DNA of 64,000 nt, taken from NCBI GenBank assembly GCA_041940025.1, contig JBGTSY010000006.1, positions 62,001 through 126,000 on the forward strand, read 5' to 3'. This stretch comes from UBA5859 sp041940025 (lineage in GTDB: Bacteria; Pseudomonadota; Gammaproteobacteria; UBA5859). The notes beneath the pieces are model-generated. The model was given only the letters and a program-made list of their open reading frames with translations, ran no database searches and was not told the DNA's origin. Of the stretch, positions 1 to 8,289 are shown one piece after another (the stretch's first letter is position 1; each line of letters opens with the position of its first letter). The position numbers were made by a program, and so were the translations under genes.

Positions 1-513
1 TAGTGAAATAGGTGCGAGGGAGCAGGTATAGACGATTGTTGTGCGATGAGTATGTGTCCAGCCGGATTTTTAAAGCAACAGATCATGCAATTTATAAATA
101 AAGAGCGGTCACAGTGATTTTTATTATAAAAATAGGCCGGCTGTCTATATCAGCCGCAAACTAGGTGACGCCGATCAACGGCACATCATCAGTGCGAAAG
201 CACCACCTCTTAGCCTAAAGCGACGCCGTAGCAGGCAACAGATCCCTTGTTTGACAGAATGGATCGCGCAACACTAGTAAACAGACTCCAATTGATTTTC
301 CTGTCCAGGTTGTTGATCTGAGTGTCTACTTTCATTTGCTGATCAGATCAGCAAATGGATAGATGTGCCGATTCGAACGTTGCCACCTGCAACGATTGGA
401 AGGCCAAAAGTAGGTTTGTGATAAATTTGTGATCTTTTCGTGAAAGCCTCGTGATCTTGCTGCTGCACACTGGTACCGCAGTTGAATCTCATTCATCAAA
501 GCGAGGACGCTAT
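1..513. other. Left-edge region without a recognisable gene
   Basis: No convincing coding region is seen. A hairpin with arms CGGCTG (138-143) and CAGCCG (151-156) is followed on the minus strand by a T-rich run, so it could terminate a leftward transcript, but no such gene is visible. The only open frame (minus, 332-526) has no family resemblance and overlaps the leader of the next gene. Confidence 0.4.
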
Positions 514-954
514 ATGAAAAAATCACTCATCCCAGCAATCACCCTTTCAGTTGCGCTGCCATTCTCCGCCTTTGCAGGAGATCTAGAGGTGGAGATAACC
601 AATTTAACTCACGGCAGTTATTTTACGCCGCTACTGGTGGCCAGTCATGATACACACCTCGATCTGTTTGAGGTGGGTACGAGTGCATCCGTGGCGTTGC
701 AGGCAATGGCTGAAGGTGGAGACATCTCAGGATTGATCACCACCGTTTCGAATGCAGGGGGTAGTTATGCAGACAATCCTGCCGCAGGCTTGTTAGCACC
801 AGGACAACAGGTGACTGCGACTCTGGATACGGGCAGTATCAGCAATAGGCGACTCTCCATCGTGGCAATGATATTGCCCACCAATGATGGATTCGTCGGT
901 TTAGACTCTCTCAAAATTCCGAAAACCCCTGGAAGGACCAGCGGGGGCATTTGA
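514..954 (+). CDS. Spondin-domain secreted protein, probably 3'-truncated
   Basis: The 146-residue product has a Sec signal peptide (Lys-Lys, hydrophobic stretch, cut near AFA-GD at about residue 20). It then has the opening of a bacterial spondin_N domain: VEITNLTHGSYFTPLLV, then SHDTHLDLFEVG, and later MILPTNDGFVGLDSLKIP. The start is ATG 514 because GAGG lies about 8 bases upstream and the signal peptide begins there. Family members usually continue with a tyrosine-rich strand, a Gly/Pro-rich stretch and a His-containing tail after the KIP(K)TPG segment. Here the frame ends seven residues after that point (RTSGGI then stop), so roughly a third of the domain is missing. The remainder is not visible in the other frames downstream, which suggests a deletion rather than a simple frameshift. 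Family recognition is good; the truncation is inferred from memory of the family. Confidence 0.7.
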   Translation: MKKSLIPAITLSVALPFSAFAGDLEVEITNLTHGSYFTPLLVASHDTHLDLFEVGTSASVALQAMAEGGDISGLITTVSNAGGSYADNPAAGLLAPGQQVTATLDTGSISNRRLSIVAMILPTNDGFVGLDSLKIPKTPGRTSGGI

Positions 955-959
955 ACGAA

Positions 960-1003
960 AACCTACGGTTTTGAATCTTGGTGAACCAGTATAACCGTAG
1001 GTT
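960..1003. terminator. Stem-loop after the spondin gene
   Basis: Inverted repeat AACCTACGGTT (960-970) and AACCGTAGGTT (993-1003) with a 22-base loop. It lies six bases after the stop codon. Downstream is CCTGTTT rather than a strong T run, so termination is possible but not certain. Confidence 0.5.
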
Positions 1004-1203
1004 CCTGTTTAATAGCCTCTAACCTCGAATTTCGATGTGTGGCCGGCAAAAGCGTCAAATTTAGCCACTCCGTCAATAAGTCATTGATATTAAGCCGCTT
1101 CTTTGTGATCTCTCCTTCGGTTACGCAGAGTTACGCGTTACATGCGTAATTACGCAATTAGCAGGTAACACCGATAGAGGGTGCCTGTCCCTGTGGAAGA
1201 ACC

Positions 1204-1230
1204 GACAAGTTTGACAAGTTTGACAAGTTT
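1204..1230. repeat. Three tandem copies of a 9-bp unit
   Basis: GACAAGTTT occurs three times head to tail (1204, 1213, 1222), flanked by short inverted arms CCGAC (1202-1206) and GTCGG (1235-1239). The surrounding 955-1288 stretch otherwise holds nothing recognisable. This may be a small iteron or remobilisation scar. Confidence 0.6.
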
Positions 1231-1288
1231 GAGGGTCGGCAACGATTCCTTCATTAAACAGCCAGATGATCGAAATGCACCCAGCCGG

Positions 1289-1600
1289 CTACAGCGAGCC
1301 CTGTAGCTGTTTAAACTGCCCTTGGATCACTGCTTTTTCCTGAAGAATAACTTTGTTCTCGTCGGTCAGATATGCCACTTTTTCCTGGGTAGTTTTCAAT
1401 TCGGTTTTAGTGGCTTCCAGAGCTTGGGATAATACCGCCAGCTCCTTATCGACATCTGCTTTCTTACCAGTGAGCGATGCTATTTTTTCTGACAATTGCT
1501 CATTTTTATGCTGGTATTCCCGGCTTTTCGCCAAGGCGTCTTCAAGGTCGCGTTTCAGGTTCCGGATATCATCTACTTTTCCGTTCAAATGCATCCGCTT
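1289..1600 (-). pseudogene. Coiled-coil protein fragment (C-terminal part, KfrA-like appearance)
   Basis: On the minus strand a stretch of about 100 residues, from LNGKVDDIRNLKRDLEDAL to the stop at 1289, is rich in K, E, Q, L and A. It keeps a heptad pattern with no Pro or Trp and is almost certainly a long coiled coil. Such tails are typical of KfrA-type plasmid or integrative-element DNA-binding proteins, but the helix-turn-helix part that would prove this is absent. Upstream of about 1600 the same frame becomes antisense to the CusA fragment, so the gene is cut there. Homology to KfrA is a guess based on composition; the truncation is well supported by the abutting RND sequence. Confidence 0.5.
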
Positions 1601-3176
1601 TCGCTGGCCCGTGGTCACCGTGGCGGTGCTGTCGCTGATCCTGACCTGGCCCATTGCCCGGCAACTGGGCAACGAGTTTATGCCGCCGCTGAATGAAGGT
1701 AGCATTCTCTACATGCCCACGGCGTTACCAGGGATGTCCATTACCGAGGCCGGTAAGGTGTTGCAGAGCATGGACGAACAACTCAAGGCCTTTCCCGAGG
1801 TGGAAAGGGTGTTCGGCAAAGTGGGTCGCTCCACCAGTGCCACCGATCCGGCACCGCTGTCCATGGTGGAAACGGTGGTCACCCTCAAGCCCAAAGACCA
1901 GTGGCGTGAAGGCCTGACATGGGATGATCTGATTGCCGAAATGGACGAAAAACTGCGCTACCCCGGCATGCCCAATATCTGGTGGATGCCAATCCAGACC
2001 CGCACCGAAATGCTGGCCACCGGCATTCGCAGTACCCTGGGGATCAAGGTATTTGGCGACGAACTCGACCAGATCGAGGAAACCGCCGTCGCCATCGAAC
2101 GGGCGTTGCAGGATGATCCACGCACCGCGCCTTATACCCGCAGTGCTTTTGCCGAACGCTTGACCGGCGGCTATTTTCTCGATTTCGATATCGATCGGGA
2201 TGCGGCCGCGCGCTATGGGCTGAACGTACAGGATGTGCAGGACGTGCTCATGGCGGCAGTGGGTGGTATGCCGGCGACGCAAACAGTGGAAGGCCGCGAA
2301 CGCTACCAGGTGATGGTGCGCTACGCGCGGGATTACCGCGATTCCATCGATAACCTGGAAAAGGTGCTGGTGCCCACCAAAGCCGGCGCGCAGATACCCA
2401 TCACCGAAGTGGCCGATATCGAATTTCGTACTGGCGCGCCCATGATCCGCAACGAGGACGGCCAGCTGGTGGGCTTCGTGTTCGTGGATCTCAAGGGCGA
2501 TCTGGGCGTGGCCGATTATGTGAAACACGCCAGAGAAGTGGTTGACGAGCAGGTGGCGATGCCGGCCGGCTACCGGCTCGGCTGGGCCGGTCAATTCCAA
2601 TACTTCGAGCGCGCCAAGGCGAAATTACAATGGGTGGTACCGGCCACACTGCTGGCGGTGTTTTTGCTGCTCTACCTGCACCGCGGGCGCTTCAGCGACA
2701 CCTTGTTCGTGCTCACCGCCATGCCCTTCGCGTTGATTGGTTCCATCTGGTTGTTGTATGCACTGGACTACAACTTGAGTGTTGCCGTTTGGGTGGGCAT
2801 GATCGCCCTGGCAGGGCTCGCCGCCGAAATGGGGCTGTTGATGCTGCACTATCTGGATCATGCCTTGAAGGAAGCACAGTCGCGAGTACCACACATGAGC
2901 CGGGCACTGTTTTATGAAGAAATCGCCATGGGTGCCGCCCAGCGTATCCGGCCAATGCTGATGACCAGCTTGACACTACTGATTTCCCTCATTCCGATCA
3001 TGCTCAGTGACGGGACCGGTGCCGATGTTATGAAGCGCATCGCCGCGCCCATGGTGGGTGGGACATTGTCGGCCTTGATTGCGGTGTTGCTGGTGTTTCC
3101 GGCGCTGTTTGTTTTATGGAAATCGCCGGTGGTTAGCCGAAAGCACCAATGGGAGTCAACTCATGAAAAGGAATGA
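1588..3176 (+). pseudogene. CusA/SilA-type heavy-metal RND pump, C-terminal half only
   Basis: The frame from about 1588 encodes about 525 residues colinear with the second half of CusA. They begin at the helix before GNEFMPPLNEGSILYMP, run through the periplasmic porter region (GKVGRSTSATDPAPLSM, WWMPIQTRTEMLATGIRS), and end with the C-terminal transmembrane block (AAEMGLLMLHYLDHA, RIRPMLMTSLTLL, TGADVMKRIAAPMVGG). The N-terminal half is absent: upstream sequence is the antisense of a coiled-coil fragment. There is no start codon in a sensible position, so it is treated as a 5'-truncated pseudogene. It is clearly diverged from the intact cusA at 14.5 kb, so it is a second lineage and not a recent copy. 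It ends with His-Glu-Lys-Glu-stop, overlapping an ATG that starts only a seven-codon remnant. Confidence 0.85.
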
Positions 3177-3207
3177 TCACTGATTTTCACGTTCTACAGC
3201 CGTTGTT

Positions 3208-3231
3208 ATGGCTTGCGTAAACGCAAGCCAT
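3208..3231. terminator. Perfect 11-bp hairpin after the truncated RND gene
   Basis: ATGGCTTGCGT (3208-3218) and ACGCAAGCCAT (3221-3231) with a two-base loop. It lies 31 bases after the RND stop. No clear T run follows, so it could be a terminator or a palindromic scar. Confidence 0.5.
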
Positions 3232-3274
3232 ACTCCTGTTCAGATAATCGGCCTCTCTTCATTGAACGACACAG

Positions 3275-3352
3275 TCACTGGTTTTGCCAGCCTGAAGCGA
3301 TGATCGCCATCCCCAATAAGGCCACAGCCGCACCCAGCCAATCGCCGCACTT
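3275..3352 (-). pseudogene. YnfA/UPF0060 membrane protein, C-terminal fragment
   Basis: The last 25 or so codons of the minus frame read CGDWLGAAVALLGMAIIAS followed by GWQNQ-stop. This resembles the last transmembrane helix of YnfA-type (UPF0060) small membrane proteins (pattern WDxLGAxxxLxGxxII). Further upstream the frame is antisense to the methyltransferase fragment, so only the tail remains. Short length limits confidence. Confidence 0.45.
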
Positions 3353-3745
3353 CAGGTCGCGCAAAACCGCCTGGGTGATGCCGCCCAACAAGTACAGTGG
3401 ATTGAGGGGGATGTTACCAAAGTGGCTCTGCCAAAGCACAGTATTGATGTTTGGCATGATCGCGCGGTGTTTCATTTTCTCACCAGTGAAGCCGAACGTC
3501 ACCGTTATGTCGACGCGGTCCTGAACAGCGTCAAACCGGGTGGCTATGTGATTATGGCCACCTTTGCCGAAGATGGGCCGGAACAATGCAGTGGCTTGCC
3601 GGTGCAACGCTATTCAGCCAGTGCGCTACATTCTGAATTTGGCTCACCGTTCGAATTACTGGGACACGAAAAAGAGCTACATCAAACGCCTTTTGGTACC
3701 ACGCAAAGCTTCGTTTATTGCTATTGCCGACTCACTCATGGCTAA
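3348..3745 (+). pseudogene. Class I SAM-dependent methyltransferase, C-terminal fragment
   Basis: The plus frame reads ALQVAQNRLGDAAQQVQW, IEGDVTKVALP, then DVWHDRAVFHFLT, SVKPGGYVIMATFAEDGPE, CSGLPVQRY and TPFGTTQSFVYC. These are the post-motif-I half of a small Rossmann methyltransferase: acidic loop GD, motif IV region WHDRAVFHF, and post-motif LKPGG-like SVKPGG. The GxGxG cofactor loop and the N-terminus are missing, replaced at about 3348 by the YnfA fragment on the other strand. The substrate cannot be inferred. It is a dead gene by truncation. Confidence 0.7.
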
Positions 3746-3765
3746 GAAAATGTCAGAGAATCATC

Positions 3766-3981
3766 TTAGCGGGAGTAGCATTTACCTTCTAACTGAATAG
3801 GCGGGCAAGGCAGCGAGCCATAGGAACAATACACGCAACAATCGCCAGCCTTCGGTTTCAACAAGGTATGGCACTGCTCGCACTCGTAGTACCACTGGCA
3901 GGCGTCCGTCGGCATGGTTTCCATCTTTTTATGGCCACATTCCGGACAGGTCAGCTCAGACTGTAGAATGACTTCAGTCAT
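3766..3981 (-). CDS. GDCCVxC-domain small Cys-rich protein of mer operons
   Basis: The 71-residue protein has a zinc-ribbon-like N-terminal CPECGHKKMETMP, a middle YYECEQC pair, and the signature GDCCVYCSYGSLPCPPIQ near the C-terminus. Proteins with this GDCCVxC motif, sometimes selenoproteins, are often found next to merT/merP. Here the motif has ordinary Cys codons (no in-frame TGA). Its ATG overlaps the merP stop by four bases (ATGA at 3978-3981), so it is translated with merP. The role is unproven; a soluble thiol carrier or buffer for metal entering through MerT/MerP is plausible. Confidence 0.85.
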   Translation of the reverse strand: MTEVILQSELTCPECGHKKMETMPTDACQWYYECEQCHTLLKPKAGDCCVYCSYGSLPCPPIQLEGKCYSR

Positions 3982-4265
3982 CGTTTTTTCTCGCTAACAA
4001 TTGTTGAGGGGTATCCGGCATTGGTGGTGGCTTCGACCAAAGCGACTGTGCTGGTCCGGGTATCTTCAAAGGTCACTACCGCTTGCTTGTGTTCATAGCT
4101 GACCTCGGCTGTGGCAACGCCTACTACCTGGGTCAACGCCTTCTTGACCGTGATTGGGCACATGGCACAGTTCATGGTCGGCAGGTCCAGCGTAACCGTT
4201 TGCGGCTTGGCCAAGGTTGGCAGGCTAACGATAACGAGTGCGAAAGCAAACATGATTTTCTTCAT
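3978..4265 (-). CDS. merP: Periplasmic mercury-binding protein MerP
   Basis: The 95-residue protein has a signal peptide (MKKIMFAFALVIVSLPTLA) followed by a heavy-metal-associated domain with the metal loop TMNCAMCPITVKKAL. This is the GMTCxxC loop of MerP with two cysteines three apart. MerP scavenges Hg(II) in the periplasm and passes it to MerT. It is the middle gene of a leftward merT-merP-GDCCVxC transcript, 24 bases after merT. The family call is secure; no merA mercuric reductase is found anywhere in the window. Confidence 0.93.
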   Translation of the reverse strand: MKKIMFAFALVIVSLPTLAKPQTVTLDLPTMNCAMCPITVKKALTQVVGVATAEVSYEHKQAVVTFEDTRTSTVALVEATTNAGYPSTIVSEKKR

Positions 4266-4289
4266 GGTAAATTTCAGTATTTTCGATGC

Positions 4290-4649
4290 TTAAGCTATCA
4301 AAGGAATCCAGTAGCTACTGGTGACAAGAACCAGTGCAACCATCGCAGTAATCCAGAATATAATCTGCCGTCGCTTCCGCGTTTGCGGGACCGAGCAAGC
4401 GGTGCCGGGTTCGCAAGTTTCGACGGGGCGATAAACCTTCCAGCCCGCCCAACCAAACAATATCAGTACAACCGTGATAAACACGGGGCGATAGGGTTCG
4501 AGCAGAGTCAGATTACTGATCCAGGCCCCACTAATACCCACAGAGATCAGAACAAACGGGCCGACACAGCACAAACTTGCACCGATAGCGGCCATGACAC
4601 CGCCAATCATGGGTAGATTGAAGTTGGTGAGTTTGTCTTTTGGGGGCAT
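4290..4649 (-). CDS. merT: Mercuric transport membrane protein MerT
   Basis: The product is 119 residues from the ATG at 4649, chosen because AGGGAG lies about 8 bases upstream; an in-frame ATG at 4670 adds only seven residues. It has three hydrophobic segments, the first carrying the vicinal pair GASLCCVGPFVLISVG expected for MerT. A cytoplasmic-loop pair of cysteines follows (ETCEPGTAC). MerT moves Hg(II) across the inner membrane from MerP. It is the first gene after a canonical mer operator-promoter. With no reductase nearby, uptake alone would make cells more sensitive, so a merA elsewhere or another fate for the metal must be assumed. Confidence 0.92.
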   Translation of the reverse strand: MPPKDKLTNFNLPMIGGVMAAIGASLCCVGPFVLISVGISGAWISNLTLLEPYRPVFITVVLILFGWAGWKVYRPVETCEPGTACSVPQTRKRRQIIFWITAMVALVLVTSSYWIPLIA

Positions 4650-4682
4650 GACTGACTCCCTGAAACGCATTCGATGAAGTCA

Positions 4683-4713
4683 GTGTAAATGCCGTACTCA
4701 GGTACGGAGTCAA
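4683..4713 (-). promoter_or_regulatory. mer promoter with MerR operator
   Basis: On the minus strand: -35 TTGACT (4708-4713), a 19-base spacer, and -10 TTACAC (4683-4688). The spacer holds the dyad CCGTAC/GTACGG (4692-4697 and 4702-4707). The 19-base spacing and dyad match classical MerR-activated promoters. It lies between the merR stop and merT, so it drives merT-merP, while merR must be expressed from further upstream. Confidence 0.9.
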
Positions 4714-4720
4714 GCTCGAA

Positions 4721-5128
4721 TTAGACTTGGTCTGCATCAGGTTGCAACGACCCTACAATGGGGCAGGCTGCGTTGTCAGGATTGGTGCGACACTGGAGGA
4801 CTAAATCCTCCAAAACTCGCTCCAGGCGACGCAGATCGTTGATTTTTTCCCGCACACTGACCAGTTTACCTTCCGCCAGTTCCTGGACTTCCGAGCAGTG
4901 GGATTCACCTAATGCCAACAGGTTGTCGATTTCTTCCAGGGCAAATCCCAGCTCCTGAGCGCGTTTGATGAATAAAATCCGCGCCAGGGTGGCCTTGGGA
5001 TATGTGCGGTATCCCTGGTTCGGTTTAGGCGGTTGCGTAATGAGGCCTCGGCGTTGGTAATAGCGGATGGTTTCAACATTGACCTCTGCTGCCTTGGCCA
5101 GTTGACCGATGGTGTAATGGGAATTCAT
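4721..5128 (-). CDS. merR: Mercury-responsive regulator MerR
   Basis: The 135-residue protein has an N-terminal winged helix (IGQLAKAAEVNVETIRYYQR, GLITQPPKPNQGYRTYP). A dimerisation helix follows, with the three Hg-binding cysteines placed as in MerR: one in GESHCSEV and two in LVLQCRTNPDNAACPIVG. It binds the operator just downstream and activates merT on Hg(II). Unlike the usual divergent layout it points the same way as merTP. Its ATG overlaps the stop of the ATPase gene upstream by four bases (ATGA at 5125-5128), so merR appears to be translated as the second gene of an ATPase-merR message. Confidence 0.93.
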   Translation of the reverse strand: MNSHYTIGQLAKAAEVNVETIRYYQRRGLITQPPKPNQGYRTYPKATLARILFIKRAQELGFALEEIDNLLALGESHCSEVQELAEGKLVSVREKINDLRRLERVLEDLVLQCRTNPDNAACPIVGSLQPDADQV

Positions 5129-6363
5129 GACCAGAGCGCTCCCAGTGGTACGGCATAGAGTTTGTCGCCAAAGGCCGTAGTATGATCGCCGTCATAGAGC
5201 AGAATGCCAATCCTGAAGCGATCGTCAGCCACGGATTGAAAACGTTTCAGCCCGGCGAAATCCTTCGCGCTTAAGGTCGCCGCCGCCTTGACCTCGATGG
5301 CGAAGCAGTCGCCCATAGCATTTTCGATGATCACATCCACTTCCACTTTATCTTTATCGCGGTAGTGATAGAAGTTTAGTGGCTCCTCGATCCAGACAGC
5401 CTGTTTGCGCAATTCGTTATAAACAAAAGATTCCAGTGCCAGACCGAAGTCTCCTGGCTGCTTCAGCAGGCGTTCCCGATTGAGCCCCCGCACGGCGCAC
5501 ATCAGACCTGTATCGACGGAATGCAGTTTGGGTGTTTTCACCAGTCGTTTGTATTCATTGGAATGCCAGGCAGGCAATTGCTCTACTAAAAACAATTGCT
5601 CAAGGAGTGCCATGTATTTTTTGATGGTCAGTCGGTCCAGCCCCAGCTTGCCCCCCAACTCGGTGAGGTTGACCAGTTTACCGGCATAAAAGGCAGTGAG
5701 CTTGAGTAACTTGCCCATCAGATCCGGGTGATCAATGTGGGTTAGGTCGCGAATATCCCGTTGCACCTGGGTGCTCAGGTATTGCTCATACCAGGCCTGG
5801 GAGCGACGTTCACTGGCACGTTGCATCGGCTCCGGAAAACAACCGGTGACCAGCCGACTCAGGATGTGGTCCCTCACGCGGATGGACTGAGTTGAGGGGG
5901 CTTCCTGGTTCAACAACTTGGATAGGAATGTGGGTTGCTGCCCCTGGATCTCACACTCCGAGAGTGTCATCAATCGCACCGATTCCATCCGGCCCGCCAG
6001 GGAATCCGACAGGCGGGGCAACAACGGTGCATTGGCGGAGCCCGTCAGCAAAAAGCGGCCGGGCGTGCGCTGCTCGTCCACGGCCTGCTTAATGGATACG
6101 AACAACTCCGGCAGTCGTTGTACCTCGTCCAGGGCAATGCGAGTGGGTGGCAGGTTGCGAATAAAGCCCACAGGATCGGCCTGGGCAATCTCAAACTGAG
6201 CCTGATCATCCAGGGTGATATAGGTCCATTGTTCAGCCCCCATTTCCTCCATCAAGGTCTTCACCAGGGTGGTTTTACCGGCCTGACGGGGCCCCATGAT
6301 GAATACGACGGGCGTATCGCTCAGCGCTTCTTTGACTTGGTGCTCAGAATAACGAGGGTACAT
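5125..6363 (-). CDS. AAA_14 / DUF4143 ATPase
   Basis: The 412-residue protein has a P-loop GPRQAGKTT near residue 24, a Walker B-like segment RIALDEVQRLPELF near residue 95, and a sensor-like LLTGSANAPLL. A C-terminal DUF4143 region follows (KLLKLTAFYAGKLVNLTELG, winged-helix-like). The tail KVEVDVIIENAMGDCFAIEVK has the D-x(n)-E-x-K pattern of PD-(D/E)xK-like nuclease folds. Members of this family are widespread and poorly understood; some are tied to toxin-antitoxin or defence roles. The gene shares a 4-base overlap with merR. Family assignment is secure, function is not, and its link with mercury regulation is based only on gene order. Confidence 0.88.
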   Translation of the reverse strand: MYPRYSEHQVKEALSDTPVVFIMGPRQAGKTTLVKTLMEEMGAEQWTYITLDDQAQFEIAQADPVGFIRNLPPTRIALDEVQRLPELFVSIKQAVDEQRTPGRFLLTGSANAPLLPRLSDSLAGRMESVRLMTLSECEIQGQQPTFLSKLLNQEAPSTQSIRVRDHILSRLVTGCFPEPMQRASERRSQAWYEQYLSTQVQRDIRDLTHIDHPDLMGKLLKLTAFYAGKLVNLTELGGKLGLDRLTIKKYMALLEQLFLVEQLPAWHSNEYKRLVKTPKLHSVDTGLMCAVRGLNRERLLKQPGDFGLALESFVYNELRKQAVWIEEPLNFYHYRDKDKVEVDVIIENAMGDCFAIEVKAAATLSAKDFAGLKRFQSVADDRFRIGILLYDGDHTTAFGDKLYAVPLGALWS

Positions 6364-6545
6364 GGTTGGGCTTCCGGCTAAACAGGAGTTGTAATTCGGC
6401 TATCTGTTATTTTATTATCGTCCAATCGTTATTACAATGCCGTCCAAATGTAAACAAGGTGGTATGCACATTCAGCACCATAAAAACATCAATAAAAACA
6501 ACGCTATAGGAGTAGTTGGCGTGACCACAACCCAATGAGGCATCC

Positions 6546-6955
6546 ATGACAGCCAAAGAGCAGTTTTTGACCAACCAGCAACGCTACCAGCCGCTGATAT
6601 TGCCGCAACGCTTCTCCGACGAGGAAATGGTTCGCGACTGGACCCTGAATCGCCGCGATTGTCAGATGGTAAACAAATACCGCAAACAGTACCGTCTCGG
6701 CATCGCCATCCAGCTTTGTGCCATGCGCCTCTATGGCCGCTTTCTGAACCAGCTTAGTGATCTCTCGTCCCGTGTGGTCAGCTATCTTAGCAGTCAGCTC
6801 GATTTACCGCCGACCCTCACGGTGGAAGTGCCCGAACGGGAAGCCACGTTATTGGAACACCGCAATAACATTCTCAAATACCTGGGTTTCAGGCGGTTTG
6901 ATGACAAGGTGGAAGACGATCTGGACCGCTGGGTAGAAGGCAACAGGGCGTTTAA
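6546..6955 (+). pseudogene. Tn3-family transposase, N-terminal remnant
   Basis: The first about 136 codons match the DUF4158 N-terminal domain of Tn3-type TnpA: FSDEEMVRDWTLNRRD, RLGIAIQLCAMRLYGRFL, then LEHRNNILKYLGFRRFD. A full TnpA is about 1000 residues. Homology stops near EGNRA (about 6950), after which the open frame runs to 7097 with unrelated residues. The gene is cut and inactive; no resolvase or terminal inverted repeats could be recognised. It suggests that the mer segment once travelled on a Tn3-type transposon. Confidence 0.8.
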
Positions 6956-7097
6956 AATATCATTAATATTCAATAACTTGGTGGGCTGGCCATTCGCAAA
7001 CTATCCCACAAAAGCCTATAAAAACCTTTGCTATCCCCACAAAACTCCCACAGGAGTATGCATGTCCATAGATGTCATGATTCGATTGCGGAGTTAA

Positions 7098-7694
7098 TCT
7101 CTTAACAATTCAGATATTCCAATTTGTTTGCCGATCAAAGTCCTAGAAAATGTTGTTGGTTTCTCAGCTTAGAAAGCTGAACCTGAAAAAAATTTGAACA
7201 GGTCCTCCTCGTAGAGTCTCTATCCTACCGTCCTGCTAGTCAGAAAGGGAGCTACGCGCGAAAGGGTCACTTTCGGCCAGGAAGAGCCATTCCCTCTTTC
7301 AAAGAGTATTGCTTTCTTGGATGAGGGTGAATGGGAGAAAACGCCACACGTCAGACATTCAAAAAATGAGCTGGCAATGCGTGCTTGCGACACAAACCGG
7401 AAGTTGGCGTTTTTACACTGTCTGTATGAGCAATTAGCATATTTATGATAACTGGCAGCCGCCTCAACCCTGATAATTGATTGCCGTACTTCGAATATTC
7501 AGGGTAAAGTGGTCAAGAAAAGGGCGTTTGTTTTTCTTATACTCGGCGTAAGATGGCTAATCTCTTAAAGCCTTAACATTGTCTTATAAGATGGAACTAA
7601 GCGCTACGTACAGGGCCTTATATATGCTAACTTTGATATACGTCAGTAAATGATACTGGTAACAGCATTAGCCTGTGAATGTGGAAGTATATAT
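7098..7694. other. Gap without recognisable genes
   Basis: About 600 bases between the transposase remnant and the copper unit. Both strands were read; only short frames without family resemblance occur. No tRNA, terminator or repeat stands out. Confidence 0.4.
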
Positions 7695-8096
7695 ATGATT
7701 CGTCTGATAGGTATAGCATTGGTTATTTGGGGGTTGATCACTCAACCTCTAATGGCTGATGTGCCTGTATCGTCGACGGATAATAACCCTCGTACCGCAA
7801 TATCTTCCGACGCTGATGCGATGTTCAATAATATGGAGCATCATAGCGATCAGAGCTCCGGAGAAATGTCCAAAACTCCCTGTCATGAAAATGTTGCTGA
7901 TGAAACATGTGACAACTGTGAGACGGAGTGTATGGACGGAATGTGCGGCTCTTCTTGTATTTCCACTGGCGCAGCAGCGTCCCAAAAACTATCAGTTAAT
8001 CTCGACCTATTCAGCAGTTCTCTTGTAGCTTCTTCTCCTGGAGCACGTGCCTACGGGCTCCCTTCCCGTATTTTCCATCCTCCGAAACACACCTGA
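7695..8096 (+). CDS. Exported Cys/His-rich protein, CopL/DUF2946-like
   Basis: The 133-residue product has a signal peptide (MIRLIGIALVIWGLITQPLMA). Then comes a metal-ligand-rich middle: MEHHSDQ, MSKTPCHENVADETCDNCE, TECMDGMCGSSC. The C-terminal GLPSRIFHPPKHT resembles the end of CopL or DUF2946-type periplasmic proteins that precede copper-resistance genes. ATG 7695 is used because the signal peptide begins there. It lies about 200 bases ahead of the copper regulator, outside its operon, and probably binds copper in the periplasm. The family link is tentative. Confidence 0.6.
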   Translation: MIRLIGIALVIWGLITQPLMADVPVSSTDNNPRTAISSDADAMFNNMEHHSDQSSGEMSKTPCHENVADETCDNCETECMDGMCGSSCISTGAAASQKLSVNLDLFSSSLVASSPGARAYGLPSRIFHPPKHT

Positions 8097-8151
8097 TTTT
8101 CCGATAGGCGTCACTGCGCCTGTTATTTCGGAATTCCTAAACATTGACCTA

Positions 8152-8183
8152 TTGACCTAGGTGTTACACCCAGGTTGTATGAT
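8152..8183 (+). promoter_or_regulatory. MerR-family metal promoter of the copper operon
   Basis: -35 TTGACC (8152-8157) and -10 TATGAT (8178-8183) are 20 bases apart, the overlong spacing typical of MerR-type activation. The spacer carries the dyad CCTAGGTGT (8156-8164) and ACACCCAGG (8166-8174). It lies 106 bases before the MerR-type regulator and is probably its own operator. Confidence 0.8.
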
Positions 8184-8289
8184 CAGTTCCTAGACTAGGT
8201 GCGCCTAATATAAGCGCCCAAAATGTAATTGGAAAAGTATTTGCTATACCAGAATCTGGTTACGCGTACACATCAGGATAAAGGGTGTT

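Noticed and set aside
1725..2600. Long minus-strand open frame antisense to the CusA fragment
   Set aside because: The plus strand gives a clear RND protein; the antisense frame has no family features and is a codon-bias shadow. The same applies to antisense frames at 9706-10837 (copA), 41176-41856 (intI) and 48334-48822 (sulP).
4683..6363. The DUF4143 ATPase as a mercury protein
   Set aside because: Only gene overlap links it to merR; the domain has no metal site, so no metal function is claimed.
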